Assembly: GCF_025907915.1 (NCBI RefSeq) | Contig: NZ_JAPAAF010000017.1 | Location: forward strand, 1 to 64,000 | Direction of reading: 5' to 3' | Source: Gaoshiqia sediminis | Lineage (GTDB): Bacteria > Bacteroidota > Bacteroidia > Bacteroidales > Prolixibacteraceae | Length of the DNA stretch: 64,000 nt | Shown here: positions 45,818 through 54,304 of the stretch, piece by piece | Numbering within the stretch: position 1 is the stretch's first letter | How the letters are laid out: every line of letters begins with the position of its first letter | Notes under the pieces: model-generated | The model's database searches: none | What the model saw: only the letters and a program-made list of their open reading frames with translations | Told to the model about the DNA's origin: nothing | Position numbers and translations under genes: made by a program

Positions 45818-46438
45818 CTATGACAATTTACCGGAAGGTTCACCCTGAATGGTCTTCGTTTTTTTTGTGAAAAATAGCATCCAGCCAATCAGGTAGTCCC
45901 GATAGTCTTTTAGCTGTTCGCGCAATTGCTTTAACGCCAGCCCCATTTGCGTTTCCACCGTTTTTACCGAGATGTTGAGCCGATCGGCTATTTCTTTGTA
46001 TTTCAACCCTTCTTCGCGGCTCAACCGGAATATTTCCCGTCGCTTTTCGGGCAGAGCCTCAATACAGGTTTCAATCTTTTGTTGCAAGCCCACTTCCATA
46101 AAATAAGGATTTGTGTCCCGGTCATTTTTAAAATCTTCCTGAACCGTATGCGCGTATTTCTGCTCGATGTGTTGGTGTTGCAGTTGGTTGATGCATTGGT
46201 TTTTAACCGCCCTGAAAAAGTATTGCCTGACGGAAATTTCGATGTCGAGTTTGGTTCTCATGGCCCAAATCCGGACGAAGACATCCTGGACGACCTCTTC
46301 TGCTTTTTCATCTTCATCAAAGTACTGACGGGCATAATAACAAAGGGGAGCATAATATTTCAGAAACAGCTGTTTGAAGGCCGGTTCGTAGCCAGTCTTT
46401 AGCTGGGCAAAAAGTTCTTTGTCGGTTTGATTGTTCAT
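45818..46438 (-). CDS. ECF RNA polymerase sigma factor
   Basis: 206 residues. Sigma-70 region 2 (FKQLFLKYYAPLCYYARQYFDEDEKAEEVVQDVFVRIWAMR) and region 4 (LPEKRREIFRLSREEGLKYKEIADRLNISVKTVETQMGLALKQLREQL) are clear, typical of the Bacteroidetes FecI-like group. First gene of the sigma/FecR/STN operon. Probably activates the operon itself and unlinked targets; no SusC-type target lies nearby. Confidence 0.95.
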   Translation of the reverse strand: MNNQTDKELFAQLKTGYEPAFKQLFLKYYAPLCYYARQYFDEDEKAEEVVQDVFVRIWAMRTKLDIEISVRQYFFRAVKNQCINQLQHQHIEQKYAHTVQEDFKNDRDTNPYFMEVGLQQKIETCIEALPEKRREIFRLSREEGLKYKEIADRLNISVKTVETQMGLALKQLREQLKDYRDYLIGWMLFFTKKTKTIQGEPSGKLS

Positions 46439-46535
46439 GGGTTGTCATTCAGCCTGAAAAAAGTGAGCAATTGCTAAGGTATTAAATTTAAAGGATGGAT
46501 AAGTGGCAAAAAACCCCTAACGACCAAAGAATAAT

Positions 46536-46565
46536 TTTGTAACATACCGGAAGATTCTATTTTTG
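46536..46565 (+). promoter_or_regulatory. Promoter of POT-type transporter gene
   Basis: TTTG at 46536-46539, spacer of 18 bp, TATTTTTG at 46558-46565: full phylum consensus. Transcription would start near 46571. This also decides the start codon of the next gene, since a TTG at 46563 lies inside the -7 box. Confidence 0.8.
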
Positions 46566-46583
46566 CAGAAATTGATTAAAAAA

Positions 46584-47960
46584 ATGGGAATGAAAGAAAG
46601 AACAGGTTGGAAGTTTGCGCGTGCCTTTTGGGTGGCAAACACGGTTGAGTTGTTTGAACGGGCTGCCTATTACGGCGTATTTATCGTCATCACACTGTAT
46701 TTGTCGCGTATTATTGGTTTTGGCGATATCGAAGCTGCCCTGATTTCGGGTATTTTTCAGGCTTTGTTGTATTTTCTGCCAACCTTCGCCGGCGCTTATT
46801 CCGACAAAATTGGTTTCCGAAAATCACTGTTGATTGCCTTTTTATTGCTTGCCCTGGGGTATGGCGGCATGGGTTTGATTCCTACTTTTTTTGAGAGCAG
46901 CGGGTTGGTTGAATATGGAGAGATGACCCACTTTAAGGGTTTGGATACTTCATCGGCGAGGTACTTTATTGTGCCGTTTATGGCTTTGATTATTCTTGGA
47001 GGTTCATTTATCAAGTCGGTGATTACAGGTACGGTAGCCCGCGAAACCACCGAGGAAAACCGAGCCCGCGGCTATTCTATTTTTTACGCGATGGTAAATA
47101 TCGGGGCTTTCTCCGGCAAAACCATTGTTGAGCCTTTGCGTGAGGCCATGGGAAACGGCGGCCTCGTCTGGATCAGTTATTTTTCATCGGCCATGTCGTT
47201 TGTGGCACTGGTTATTGTTTTTTTGATGTATAAAACGCAGAAGCATTCGGGCGAAGGCAAAAGCATTGCCGAATTATGGCAGGGGCTGTTCAAAATCCTG
47301 GGTAATGCCCGGTTGATTATTCTGATCCTGATTGTCACCGGTTTTTGGATGGTACAGCACCAGATGTACGCAACAATGCCCAAATATGTACTGCGCTTGG
47401 CCGGCGAAGGATCGACCCCTTCCTGGTATGCCAATGTCAATCCGCTTGTTGTTTTCCTGACCGTGGGTTTTGTTACCCAGCTAATGCGCCATAAATCGGC
47501 CTTGTACAGCATGACGCTTGGGATGCTTATCATGCCGGTCTCCGCCTTTTTTATGGCTTATGGCAACTTGATGCCAGCCGGAGAAATCCTGGGTATGCAC
47601 CCGGTGGCTTTTATGATGGTGGTTGGGATTGCTTTTCAAGGGTTCGCCGAAACATTTATTTCTCCCCGGTACCTGGAATTCTTCTCCTTGCAGGCACCTA
47701 AGGGTGAAGAGGGAATGTATCTAGGGTTCAGTCATTTACATTCGTTTATTTCTTCGATTGTTGGCTTTGGTTTATCAGGTATCTTGCTCGAAAGGTATTG
47801 TCCAGATCCACGTTTATTCGAGAACCACGAAGCTTGGGCAATAGCCTCGGCAAATGCCCATTACATCTGGTATTATTTTATCGGTATCGCTGCTGTTTCG
47901 GCGTTGGCACTGGTCATCTACGGAATAATCGTAAAAAAAGCAGATGCTTCCATACAATAA
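46584..47960 (+). CDS. POT/PTR-type major facilitator transporter
   Basis: 458 residues from ATG 46584, about 12 membrane helices. The family mark is VANTVELFERAAYYGVFIVITLYLS, the E-R-x-x-x-Y-G motif of proton-coupled oligopeptide transporters, and the second signature around AGAYSDKIGFRKSLLIAF. Substrate could be di/tripeptides or other small solutes. Divergent from the ECF sigma gene; the small outer-membrane gene follows 46 bp downstream. Confidence 0.88.
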   Translation: MGMKERTGWKFARAFWVANTVELFERAAYYGVFIVITLYLSRIIGFGDIEAALISGIFQALLYFLPTFAGAYSDKIGFRKSLLIAFLLLALGYGGMGLIPTFFESSGLVEYGEMTHFKGLDTSSARYFIVPFMALIILGGSFIKSVITGTVARETTEENRARGYSIFYAMVNIGAFSGKTIVEPLREAMGNGGLVWISYFSSAMSFVALVIVFLMYKTQKHSGEGKSIAELWQGLFKILGNARLIILILIVTGFWMVQHQMYATMPKYVLRLAGEGSTPSWYANVNPLVVFLTVGFVTQLMRHKSALYSMTLGMLIMPVSAFFMAYGNLMPAGEILGMHPVAFMMVVGIAFQGFAETFISPRYLEFFSLQAPKGEEGMYLGFSHLHSFISSIVGFGLSGILLERYCPDPRLFENHEAWAIASANAHYIWYYFIGIAAVSALALVIYGIIVKKADASIQ

Positions 47961-48006
47961 TTGGGGCTCGTTCGTTTTTAGGAATGAATTAAAAGTAGGA
48001 AAAGTC

Positions 48007-48477
48007 ATGAAGAAATTAACGTTTACCTTACTACTGGCCATATTGGTCACTTTTCAAATGAAAGCGCAGGACTATAATACCGGGATCGGTTTGCGCGGTG
48101 GATTTTTTAGCGGACTTACCATCAAACATTTTCTGGATAGCAACCGTGCTGTTGAAGGATTGCTTTCTTCGCGCTGGCACGGGCTCGAAATTGCCGGCTT
48201 GTATGAAATCCACAACCGGGCTTTTCAGACACCGGGTTTGAACTGGTATTACGGTGTTGGTGCCCACATAGGTTTTTGGGACGGCGATTACTCTTCCCGT
48301 TTCGATGACCATGGAAACTATACCGTGATTGGTATTGATGGCATTTTGGGCATTGAGTATAACTTCTCGGAAATACCCATAAACATCGGGCTCGATTGGA
48401 AGCCCATGCTAAACGTGATCGGGCATACCGGTTTTTGGGGCGATGGTGCAGCCATCTCTGTGAGGTATATCTTTTAG
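48007..48477 (+). CDS. Small outer-membrane beta-barrel protein
   Basis: 156 residues from ATG 48007, signal peptide 1-20 (ending MKAQ). Alternating beta strands ending in an aromatic C terminus (AAISVRYIF), typical of an eight-stranded barrel inserted by the BAM complex. I do not recognise a specific family. Probably co-transcribed with the transporter. Confidence 0.75.
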   Translation: MKKLTFTLLLAILVTFQMKAQDYNTGIGLRGGFFSGLTIKHFLDSNRAVEGLLSSRWHGLEIAGLYEIHNRAFQTPGLNWYYGVGAHIGFWDGDYSSRFDDHGNYTVIGIDGILGIEYNFSEIPINIGLDWKPMLNVIGHTGFWGDGAAISVRYIF

Positions 48478-48545
48478 AACGAATGAGATACGTGGGAGGA
48501 TAGGATTTGCGTGCATGGAAATGAGAAACTTTTTGGCGGTTTTGC

Positions 48546-48575
48546 TTTGAGCTAACGATTTTTCCATTATTTTTG
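48546..48575 (+). promoter_or_regulatory. Promoter of tRNA-Leu
   Basis: TTTG 48546-48549, 18 bp spacer, TATTTTTG 48568-48575, 15 bp before the mature 5' end of the tRNA. Confidence 0.75.
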
Positions 48576-48589
48576 CATCGCTAATTCAG

Positions 48590-48673
48590 GCCCGGGTGGC
48601 GGAATTGGTAGACGCGCTGGACTCAAAATCCAGTGATAGCAATATCGTGCGGGTTCGATTCCCGCCCCGGGTA
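48590..48673 (+). tRNA. tRNA-Leu (anticodon CAA)
   Basis: 84 nt with a long variable arm, as for leucine. Acceptor GCCCGGG (48590-48596) pairs with CCCGGGT (48666-48672); anticodon stem CTGGA/TCCAG with loop CTCAAAA gives anticodon CAA; T arm GCGGG-TTCGATT-CCCGC. CCA is not encoded. Its last 15 bases, plus the following C, are the left copy of the 16-bp att repeat, so the gene is the integration site of the element that follows. Confidence 0.95.
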
Positions 48674-48674
48674 C
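48659..48674. repeat. attL: 16-bp direct repeat in tRNA 3' end
   Basis: TTCCCGCCCCGGGTAC, identical to 62380-62395; flanking bases differ on both sides. It covers the 3' T arm and acceptor strand, so the tRNA stays intact after integration. Confidence 0.92.
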
Positions 48675-48677
48675 GGA

Positions 48678-48712
48678 AAAGCCCGCTATCAGTTTGATTG
48701 ATAGCGGGCTTT
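48678..48712. terminator. Terminator after tRNA-Leu, element left end
   Basis: AAAGCCCGCTATCA (48678-48691) pairs perfectly with TGATAGCGGGCTTT (48699-48712). It lies just inside the element and can stop the tRNA transcript and, from the other side, the element's late genes. A different hairpin with the same GCCC/GGGC base lies just outside the right end (62396-62429). Confidence 0.85.
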
Positions 48713-48748
48713 GTGTTTTTCCGGAGAGGATTCAAGAGAGAATTTTAT

Positions 48749-49489
48749 TTAATCCCAAAAACTGCCTGGTTTTGATATTTCATACATCGGTCCTTCATGA
48801 AAGCGTCTCAGTAGCCGATTTTGAAAAGCTCGCGGATTTACCGAAACCAGGTTAATATCCTCTTTTCGGTTGGTGTTGAAGAGAAGCCCAAGCTCGGTCG
48901 AGATCATGTTTATTCCATTTTTTTTGATATTAAAAATCCCCAGTGTATCCATCTCATTCAGGCTTTTAGCAAATGTCTCCAATGCTTCAAGTATTTTATT
49001 TTGGATTTCATTCTGTGTAAACCTGGTTGTTGCCTCAATCAGCTCCCTTTCAAAATCATCTGTCAGGGTGAAAAAGTCGCCGTCATCTTCCTGGACAATC
49101 AATTTACGAAGAGGATAAATAAAGCGTAATTCAGCTGCTTTCTCAAGCAATCGGTACAGGGAAGAATGGCTATCCAGAATCTCACTGTAATCCGGCAGAT
49201 CGAACAGTCCCAGCTCTTTCAGTTTGTCTGTTCGGAGGTGTGGGATGTTGATGTTCTTTGCCTCCACATACTTCGAAATCAACCAGCTCTCCGGTTCTTT
49301 CGATCTCAGCAACTCAAACAACAGGTCAGAATAAAGGGCTGTTACTTGGTCGTTGGTGACTAGTAGCCGTAGCTCTACTTCGATGTTATTGATTTCATCA
49401 ACGGCTTTTTGGTAAATGTTCCGGATTTGATCCTGACTCTTAACATCGGGCAAACCAATAGGTCTGCGTACATTTTTTTTTTGTTCCAT
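48749..49489 (-). CDS. Unknown element protein after tape-measure gene
   Basis: 246 residues, soluble, helical and acidic, with no domain I recognise. It starts 18 bp after the tape-measure stop codon and ends near the left-end terminator, so it is the last gene of the late block. By position it might be a further tail component or chaperone, but nothing in the sequence shows this. Confidence 0.65.
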   Translation of the reverse strand: MEQKKNVRRPIGLPDVKSQDQIRNIYQKAVDEINNIEVELRLLVTNDQVTALYSDLLFELLRSKEPESWLISKYVEAKNINIPHLRTDKLKELGLFDLPDYSEILDSHSSLYRLLEKAAELRFIYPLRKLIVQEDDGDFFTLTDDFERELIEATTRFTQNEIQNKILEALETFAKSLNEMDTLGIFNIKKNGINMISTELGLLFNTNRKEDINLVSVNPRAFQNRLLRRFHEGPMYEISKPGSFWD

Positions 49490-49507
49490 CTTTCTAAAAT
49501 TTTGGGG

Positions 49508-51946
49508 TTATTTTCTGTAAACTTTGTTTTTAAAATTTTCGATTTCCTTTATTGCCTCATCCAAGCTGCCCGATCCATACTTATTGATGGTGGCTTTAGC
49601 GTGTATCCCTTCTTCCAACTTCCTGTTCAGTTTGTCGATGAGTGCGGTTAGCCTGGGGTCTGATTGGACGATCACCTGGGGGCTATTGGTTTGGGCGATC
49701 GCTGAACCGGCAGGTTTGAAAGCAGGCATCCTGTTGGAAGGGCTTACCGCTTCAATTACACCCGGATTGATGGTGTAGGGCTTTTTCCTGAAATCCTCCA
49801 GCCACTGAATTACCGGACCAGTAACCGGGTTGTTCAGCATTCGGTTGGGGGCAATCCATTCCTGACCGGCTTCCCCGGCGCGATAAATACGATCCCCGTT
49901 AGTAAATCCACCAACAGCATATCCAGAAACCTTACTAGTCGCACTTTTAATTGTTGAAATCAATGTTGCAACCTGGGCAGCAAAACCAATAATCATCGGT
50001 ATATTAAATGGGAATGGTACGCTAGCGGCGGTTTCTCCGGTACCTTTGGCAATATTAATAACGGTCTCGGCAATGGCATAAGCTTGTTTAGCAATTAATG
50101 CGGCTTTTCCAATCTTGGTTTCTTCGCCAAAAACAGAAATAATCGTATCAAGTGAGGATAAATATGCTTCCTTTTTTCTTTGCTGTAATTGGATCTCGCC
50201 CTCAGTCCTCATTCTGGCGGCTTCAGCTTCGGCATCCATAGCATGTTGACGTAGTTTGCTACTTTCGAGAACCGCTTCAGTAAAAGCATCCTCCAACTCA
50301 ACACGGGGATCTATGTTTTCAATCATACCAGGAATCTCCAATTCATCTTCCGGAGAACTGATCCCGCCTGTCGGTGTGCCTGTCGATGTGTCCGGTGTCG
50401 TATTTTCGCCGGGCTTTTTGATAATTGTTGATACTTCAACATACTGTTTCACCGGTTGAATCTGCCCGTTCATGGTTTCATTCCAGGCATCCTTCCAGCT
50501 TTCGGCAATTTTTTTCGCATTCCCTACAACCGTCTCTTTCATGTTGGCACCGTAATCCTGGAAGGCTTCTTTAATGCCGGATAGGTCAAAAGTAAGGACG
50601 GCCTTTACCAGCTTTCCTCCAAGTTTGAGTTGCTCCCAGAATCCGGCCAAAGCTGTTTTAACCAAGGTAAAGCCACTTTCCCACATGGCCAGCATGTACT
50701 GGATGCCAGCACGGACCGGTAGGCTTTCGTTATACAGCGTGATAAACCAATCCCGAATTCCGGCAATGCCTTGGGCTAGTCCCGAAATACCGGTTGCCAG
50801 CAAGTCGATGGAGAAAGCCTTGATGGCATCCAGTGTGCCGGTCCCGGTTCCCATCAGTTCGCTCCAGGCTTGCTTCAACCTGGTGTTGGCTTCCAGAAGC
50901 CTCTCCTGTGCTTGGGCATTCTCGCCCGCCCCCGCTTTCAGTTTGTCCAGGCTCAACTCAGCAGTCCCAAGCATGGTAATAAATTGCAGACCGGCATCCT
51001 CACCGGGGCCGCCAAAGATATCGGCAATGGCAGTCCCAACTTGTGCGCTTTGCGGGGGTAGTTCTGCCAGCCGGTTGCTAACCATCCGAATAGAATCAAA
51101 AATGCTGATGGTTCCGTTCCGTAACTGCTCCTGGATGTTTGACGAACTGAGGCCAATACCGTCCAGTGCGTTCCTGGTAGCTGTTGTCATCTCGCGGAGG
51201 CGCAAAGTGCCTTCTTTGATCGTGTCAATCCCTTTATCGCTGTATATGCCAGTCTTAACCTGTTGGCTGATCAGCGCAATAGATTCGTCGGCAGACAGCC
51301 CGGCGGCTTTCAGCTGGGGGCCATACTCTTTTAGAATGTCCAGAAACTCACCGGAATTATCCGCACCGGTCAAAAAGCCGTCATTCACTTTTGACAAAGC
51401 TTCGTCCAAGGAGATGCCCATCGTTTGGGCGAAGCTGTTAACGCCAACCAGCACTTCATTGAAATCCCGGTTGAATGTGTCGGCAGTAGCCTGCACCCTG
51501 GCTGTAAAGTCGGCCAATGGTTGCCCCGAAAGTCCGGTCAGTTTTTCAGCCTCGCGGCGGGCTTTGGCTGTCTCGACATACAAGTTAAACAGGGCTTTTG
51601 CGCCTTTAACCGCTCCTGCAATTAACGCACCCCAGCCAAAGGCAGGCAATAAACCCTTGGCAGAGGTCAAAAGCTTAGACATAACGCCGTTGTTTTTTTC
51701 GGCGGCATCCGTGTTTTTATTCCATTGTTTTGCTGTGTCTCTGATGGTTTTATTATGCACGTCCATCATTGACTTTAGCTGACCGACCTTTTGCATCTGC
51801 TTGTTATACTCAGCTGATCCAACTTCCATTTTTTTCAGCTCACCGCGCGCTTTGAAGAACTCTTTTTCGATGGATTTAATATCATTTTTGATCTCTTTAC
51901 CGTCAATAAATAGGTAAACCCCGCGTTTTTCAATCTTTGTTGACAT
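49508..51946 (-). CDS. Phage tail tape-measure protein
   Basis: 812 residues. Structure typical of tape measures: coiled-coil start (IKSIEKEFFKARGELKKMEVGSAEYNKQMQKVGQLKSMM), hydrophobic glycine/alanine segments (LLPAFGWGALIAGAVKGAKALF; FPFNIPMIIGFAAQVATLI), a PhageMin-type core (LTGLSGQPLADFTARVQATADTFNRDFNEVLVGVNSFAQTMGISLDEAL) and a C-terminal part with GYAVGGFTNGDRIYRAGEAGQEWIAP as in other Bacteroidota phages. Tape measures set tail length and help DNA entry. Its presence without head or baseplate genes is odd. Confidence 0.9.
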   Translation of the reverse strand: MSTKIEKRGVYLFIDGKEIKNDIKSIEKEFFKARGELKKMEVGSAEYNKQMQKVGQLKSMMDVHNKTIRDTAKQWNKNTDAAEKNNGVMSKLLTSAKGLLPAFGWGALIAGAVKGAKALFNLYVETAKARREAEKLTGLSGQPLADFTARVQATADTFNRDFNEVLVGVNSFAQTMGISLDEALSKVNDGFLTGADNSGEFLDILKEYGPQLKAAGLSADESIALISQQVKTGIYSDKGIDTIKEGTLRLREMTTATRNALDGIGLSSSNIQEQLRNGTISIFDSIRMVSNRLAELPPQSAQVGTAIADIFGGPGEDAGLQFITMLGTAELSLDKLKAGAGENAQAQERLLEANTRLKQAWSELMGTGTGTLDAIKAFSIDLLATGISGLAQGIAGIRDWFITLYNESLPVRAGIQYMLAMWESGFTLVKTALAGFWEQLKLGGKLVKAVLTFDLSGIKEAFQDYGANMKETVVGNAKKIAESWKDAWNETMNGQIQPVKQYVEVSTIIKKPGENTTPDTSTGTPTGGISSPEDELEIPGMIENIDPRVELEDAFTEAVLESSKLRQHAMDAEAEAARMRTEGEIQLQQRKKEAYLSSLDTIISVFGEETKIGKAALIAKQAYAIAETVINIAKGTGETAASVPFPFNIPMIIGFAAQVATLISTIKSATSKVSGYAVGGFTNGDRIYRAGEAGQEWIAPNRMLNNPVTGPVIQWLEDFRKKPYTINPGVIEAVSPSNRMPAFKPAGSAIAQTNSPQVIVQSDPRLTALIDKLNRKLEEGIHAKATINKYGSGSLDEAIKEIENFKNKVYRK

Positions 51947-51947
51947 C

Positions 51948-52406
51948 TTATTTCAATTTTTCGACTGTTGATCTTAAAATAGCATCTGCATTAATTTCTC
52001 CGATTTTATCGGCCAGTTCCGGCAAGTGTCGGTCCAGGACAGGAAATACCCAATCCTTTGGCTGTCTAGTCCCTGGGCCTTTGCCTTTCAATACGAAAAT
52101 GCCATGACGGGCAAAAGTGAAGCTAACACCGTCAATCTCCTCACCGTAATGACGAAACAGCTTTGATCGCACTGAATCACTCAGGTTGGGTTCGTTCTTG
52201 GTTGTTCGAGTAACAAAGCTTTTTATTCCTTTTTTACGGGCATCTTCGACTCCTTTTATTACGTTGGTGTTTTGGCCTTTATTTCGAAGCACGAAACTTT
52301 TCCCGCGGGGAAACATCGAGGTTGCATTGGATTTCAGTCCACGGATCACTTTCGGTGTCCACTGTTCGACTAGCTTATTTTGTATTTGAATAACCTTGTT
52401 GTCCAT
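51948..52406 (-). CDS. Unknown protein, probable tail or head-tail component
   Basis: 152 residues, basic, soluble, one bp from the tape-measure start. It has no clear domain; a lysine-rich middle (TSMFPRGKSFVLRNKGQNTNVIKGVEDARKKGIKSFVTRTTKN) and a C-terminal acidic segment. HK97 gp10-like tail-completion proteins have similar size and position, but I cannot show homology. Call rests on linkage. Confidence 0.55.
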   Translation of the reverse strand: MDNKVIQIQNKLVEQWTPKVIRGLKSNATSMFPRGKSFVLRNKGQNTNVIKGVEDARKKGIKSFVTRTTKNEPNLSDSVRSKLFRHYGEEIDGVSFTFARHGIFVLKGKGPGTRQPKDWVFPVLDRHLPELADKIGEINADAILRSTVEKLK

Positions 52407-52416
52407 ATCCTTTGTT

Positions 52417-52641
52417 TTATTTGGTTAACGCTGCATCAGGAACGCTCATTTGTTCCGGTTTCCCCTGGCTGTTCAACCAGGACACGAAATAGTCGTCAGA
52501 CTCATCATCATCCCACAAAAGCGCGTAGCGGGTAATGGTCATTGCAGTTTTTCGTTTCTCATCCGACTTTAGAAAAACTTTATCACCTAGTCCGAATCGG
52601 AGGTGAGGCTGCTCTTTTTTTGTTTCGATGTTTAAAATCAT
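52417..52641 (-). CDS. DUF2158 (YodC-like) small protein
   Basis: 74 residues from ATG 52641; the frame extends to 52719, but the shorter start is more natural. FGLGDKVFLKSDEKRKTAMTITRY ... YFVSWLNSQGKPEQMSVPDAALTK resembles DUF2158: a KxGD-V-x-LKSGG-like SH3-type barrel, common in phages. Eleven bp before the next gene. Confidence 0.65.
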   Translation of the reverse strand: MILNIETKKEQPHLRFGLGDKVFLKSDEKRKTAMTITRYALLWDDDESDDYFVSWLNSQGKPEQMSVPDAALTK

Positions 52642-52829
52642 TTTATCCAGTTTAAAAATTAGTTCAGAAATCAATATATCGCTGAATATCGCTGACAATG
52701 TGCAATATAATTGAAACACAGAGGGGCGTTAAAACGCCCAAAGACCTATCCGTTTTAGAGGCCCCCCCGAGCTCGCCCTGTCTTTTTGGGCAGATCAAAG
52801 AGCAGAAACGCAGGAAATATGACAGCGGG

Positions 52830-53003
52830 TCACTGCTCATGTTCTGCCTTTATTTCTTCTTTTTTTATCTCGTGAATTATAAGCTGCCGGACAAACTCAC
52901 TCCGGGACATTTGCCGCTTGGCACACATATACTCCAGGTAGCGCGAATCTTCTATGGTTAGGCGAGCCGAAACCAGACAGGACAATGAGTGATCCATTTT
53001 CAT
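52830..53003 (-). CDS. Small ribbon-helix-helix-like protein
   Basis: 57 residues from ATG 53003. VSARLTIEDSRYLEYMCAKRQMSRSEFVRQLIIHEIKKEEI has the RHH pattern (strand VSARLTIED, two helices with RSEFVRQLI). Such proteins bind DNA as dimers and act as repressors or relaxosome factors. Separate from its upstream neighbour by a terminator (53154-53180), so probably transcribed on its own. Confidence 0.6.
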   Translation of the reverse strand: MKMDHSLSCLVSARLTIEDSRYLEYMCAKRQMSRSEFVRQLIIHEIKKEEIKAEHEQ

Positions 53004-53153
53004 TTTATTTTTTGATAATAAACCGAAGGTAAAAAGAGGAGGTAACAAATGAAAGGACAGATTGTATACGTCTGGTTATTAGGAATAAAGGTAAATTTGA
53101 AAGAGAATTGATAGCATAGTAATACAGCTTATGCGATATGTAAACAAAAAGAA

Positions 53154-53180
53154 ATCCCGGCAGTTGACAGACCGGGATTC
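53154..53180 (-). terminator. Minus-strand terminator inside the element
   Basis: AATCCCGG (53154-53161) pairs with CCGGGATT (53173-53180). On the minus strand the A-rich tract at 53143-53153 follows as U-rich RNA. It separates the early small-gene block (53258 upward) from the RHH and late genes. Confidence 0.7.
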
Positions 53181-53257
53181 CACCAGCCAAAAAGAGCAGG
53201 AAAGGGCTGGATTTGCTTTCACTGGCCTGGCCAGTGAAAAAAATAGTTGATGTGGAT

Positions 53258-53602
53258 TTATTTGCTTTTATCAAATATCCGGATATACCAGGGAGCTCGC
53301 TTTATTCCCCAACGTTTTGCCCACTCTCGGTTTGCTTTCAGTTCCCACCATTCAGAATCAAGAGGGTAAGGATCTACCCCATTACTCTCCAGAAAGGAAA
53401 CGAGGCTCATTGATAGGGTTCCATAATACTCAATTAAATCATCCATTACGACCCTTAGTTCAAGTATTTTATTCGCGTCATTATCGGACAGCTCGGGGAA
53501 AAGTGTCAGGTCCATATCTCCAAGCCATTTCGTGGACTCGAATCCTGTTATGATGTTTGCCAGGTGTTTAATGGCTTGTTGTGCGTATTCGATCTTAGTC
53601 AT
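53258..53602 (-). CDS. Unknown element protein
   Basis: 114 residues, no signal or membrane helix. Helical N-terminal half, tryptophan-rich C-terminal half (SEWWELKANREWAKRWGIKRAPWYIRIF). No family recognised. Last gene before the terminator at 53154-53180. Confidence 0.6.
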   Translation of the reverse strand: MTKIEYAQQAIKHLANIITGFESTKWLGDMDLTLFPELSDNDANKILELRVVMDDLIEYYGTLSMSLVSFLESNGVDPYPLDSEWWELKANREWAKRWGIKRAPWYIRIFDKSK

Positions 53603-53628
53603 AGTTTGTAAATTTGGATTTTTTATAT

Positions 53629-54033
53629 TCAGAACATTTTAGAAAACAAACTAGCGTTTTCTGGTTCGCTTTCACTCACTAAATGCGGAGGTCCAATCTC
53701 GAAAGATTTTATTTCTTTGATCCTGCTGGCTACCTCTTTGGCTAAATTGCTTGCCTCGGTTGCGCTCTCTGCTTTGACGATTATTGGAACAGGCGACATC
53801 TTTCCGTTGTGGTATTCACCACGAAGCATAGCCCGGTAGTTGAATAATTCAAACGGGTTCTCAGACAGTGTGATAATCTGATAACTCACATAAGGTGGCA
53901 ACTCATTAAGCCGTTGTTCAATTTGCTGGATCGCTTGCTGCCTGCCACTAGCGGTGCAAGTGTATTTTGCCTGGTTAATTGGTTGCTGATGGTTGCTATA
54001 ATTCAGCTTAACTTTTGCGTAATACTTTCTCAT
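53629..54033 (-). CDS. Unknown element protein
   Basis: 134 residues from ATG 54033; the longer frame to 54093 overlaps the upstream gene. Begins MRKYYAKVKLNYSNHQQPINQAKYTCTASGRQQAIQQIEQRL. The first half resembles a small alpha/beta domain; the second repeats a similar strand-helix pattern (PVPIIVKAESATEASNLAKEVASRI), so it may be an internal duplication. Function unknown. Confidence 0.6.
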   Translation of the reverse strand: MRKYYAKVKLNYSNHQQPINQAKYTCTASGRQQAIQQIEQRLNELPPYVSYQIITLSENPFELFNYRAMLRGEYHNGKMSPVPIIVKAESATEASNLAKEVASRIKEIKSFEIGPPHLVSESEPENASLFSKMF

Positions 54034-54052
54034 GTTGATTATTTCTCCCGGT

Positions 54053-54292
54053 TTATTCGTCTTTTCCTGTCCTGAATATGCCGTCCAGATCAACCGTGAT
54101 AAACGGCAGATTTTCCAATAATTCTTTCAGGTCGGTTTCGAGATCAACAAGATGGATCAAGTTTTCGAGAGCTTCCAGGTCGTGCCCTGATCCGTTGCCC
54201 GTGGAGTTCAGGATCAGGTAGTTTTTAACTTCGTTCAGGGCTTGAATCCTTTGTTTGAGAATTCTGTCTTTAAGCAAATCAGATGGTTGCAT
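54053..54292 (-). CDS. Unknown small element protein
   Basis: 79 residues, largely helical (LLKDRILKQRIQALNEVKNYLIL, DLEALENLIHLVDLETDLKELLENL), acidic end. No family recognised. In the middle of a tightly packed minus-strand run, which supports it being coding. Confidence 0.5.
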   Translation of the reverse strand: MQPSDLLKDRILKQRIQALNEVKNYLILNSTGNGSGHDLEALENLIHLVDLETDLKELLENLPFITVDLDGIFRTGKDE

Positions 54293-54304
54293 AATAATTG
54301 ATTT

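Noticed and set aside
46563-46583. TTG start of the POT transporter upstream of ATG 46584
   Set aside because: The TTG lies inside the -7 box of a consensus promoter.
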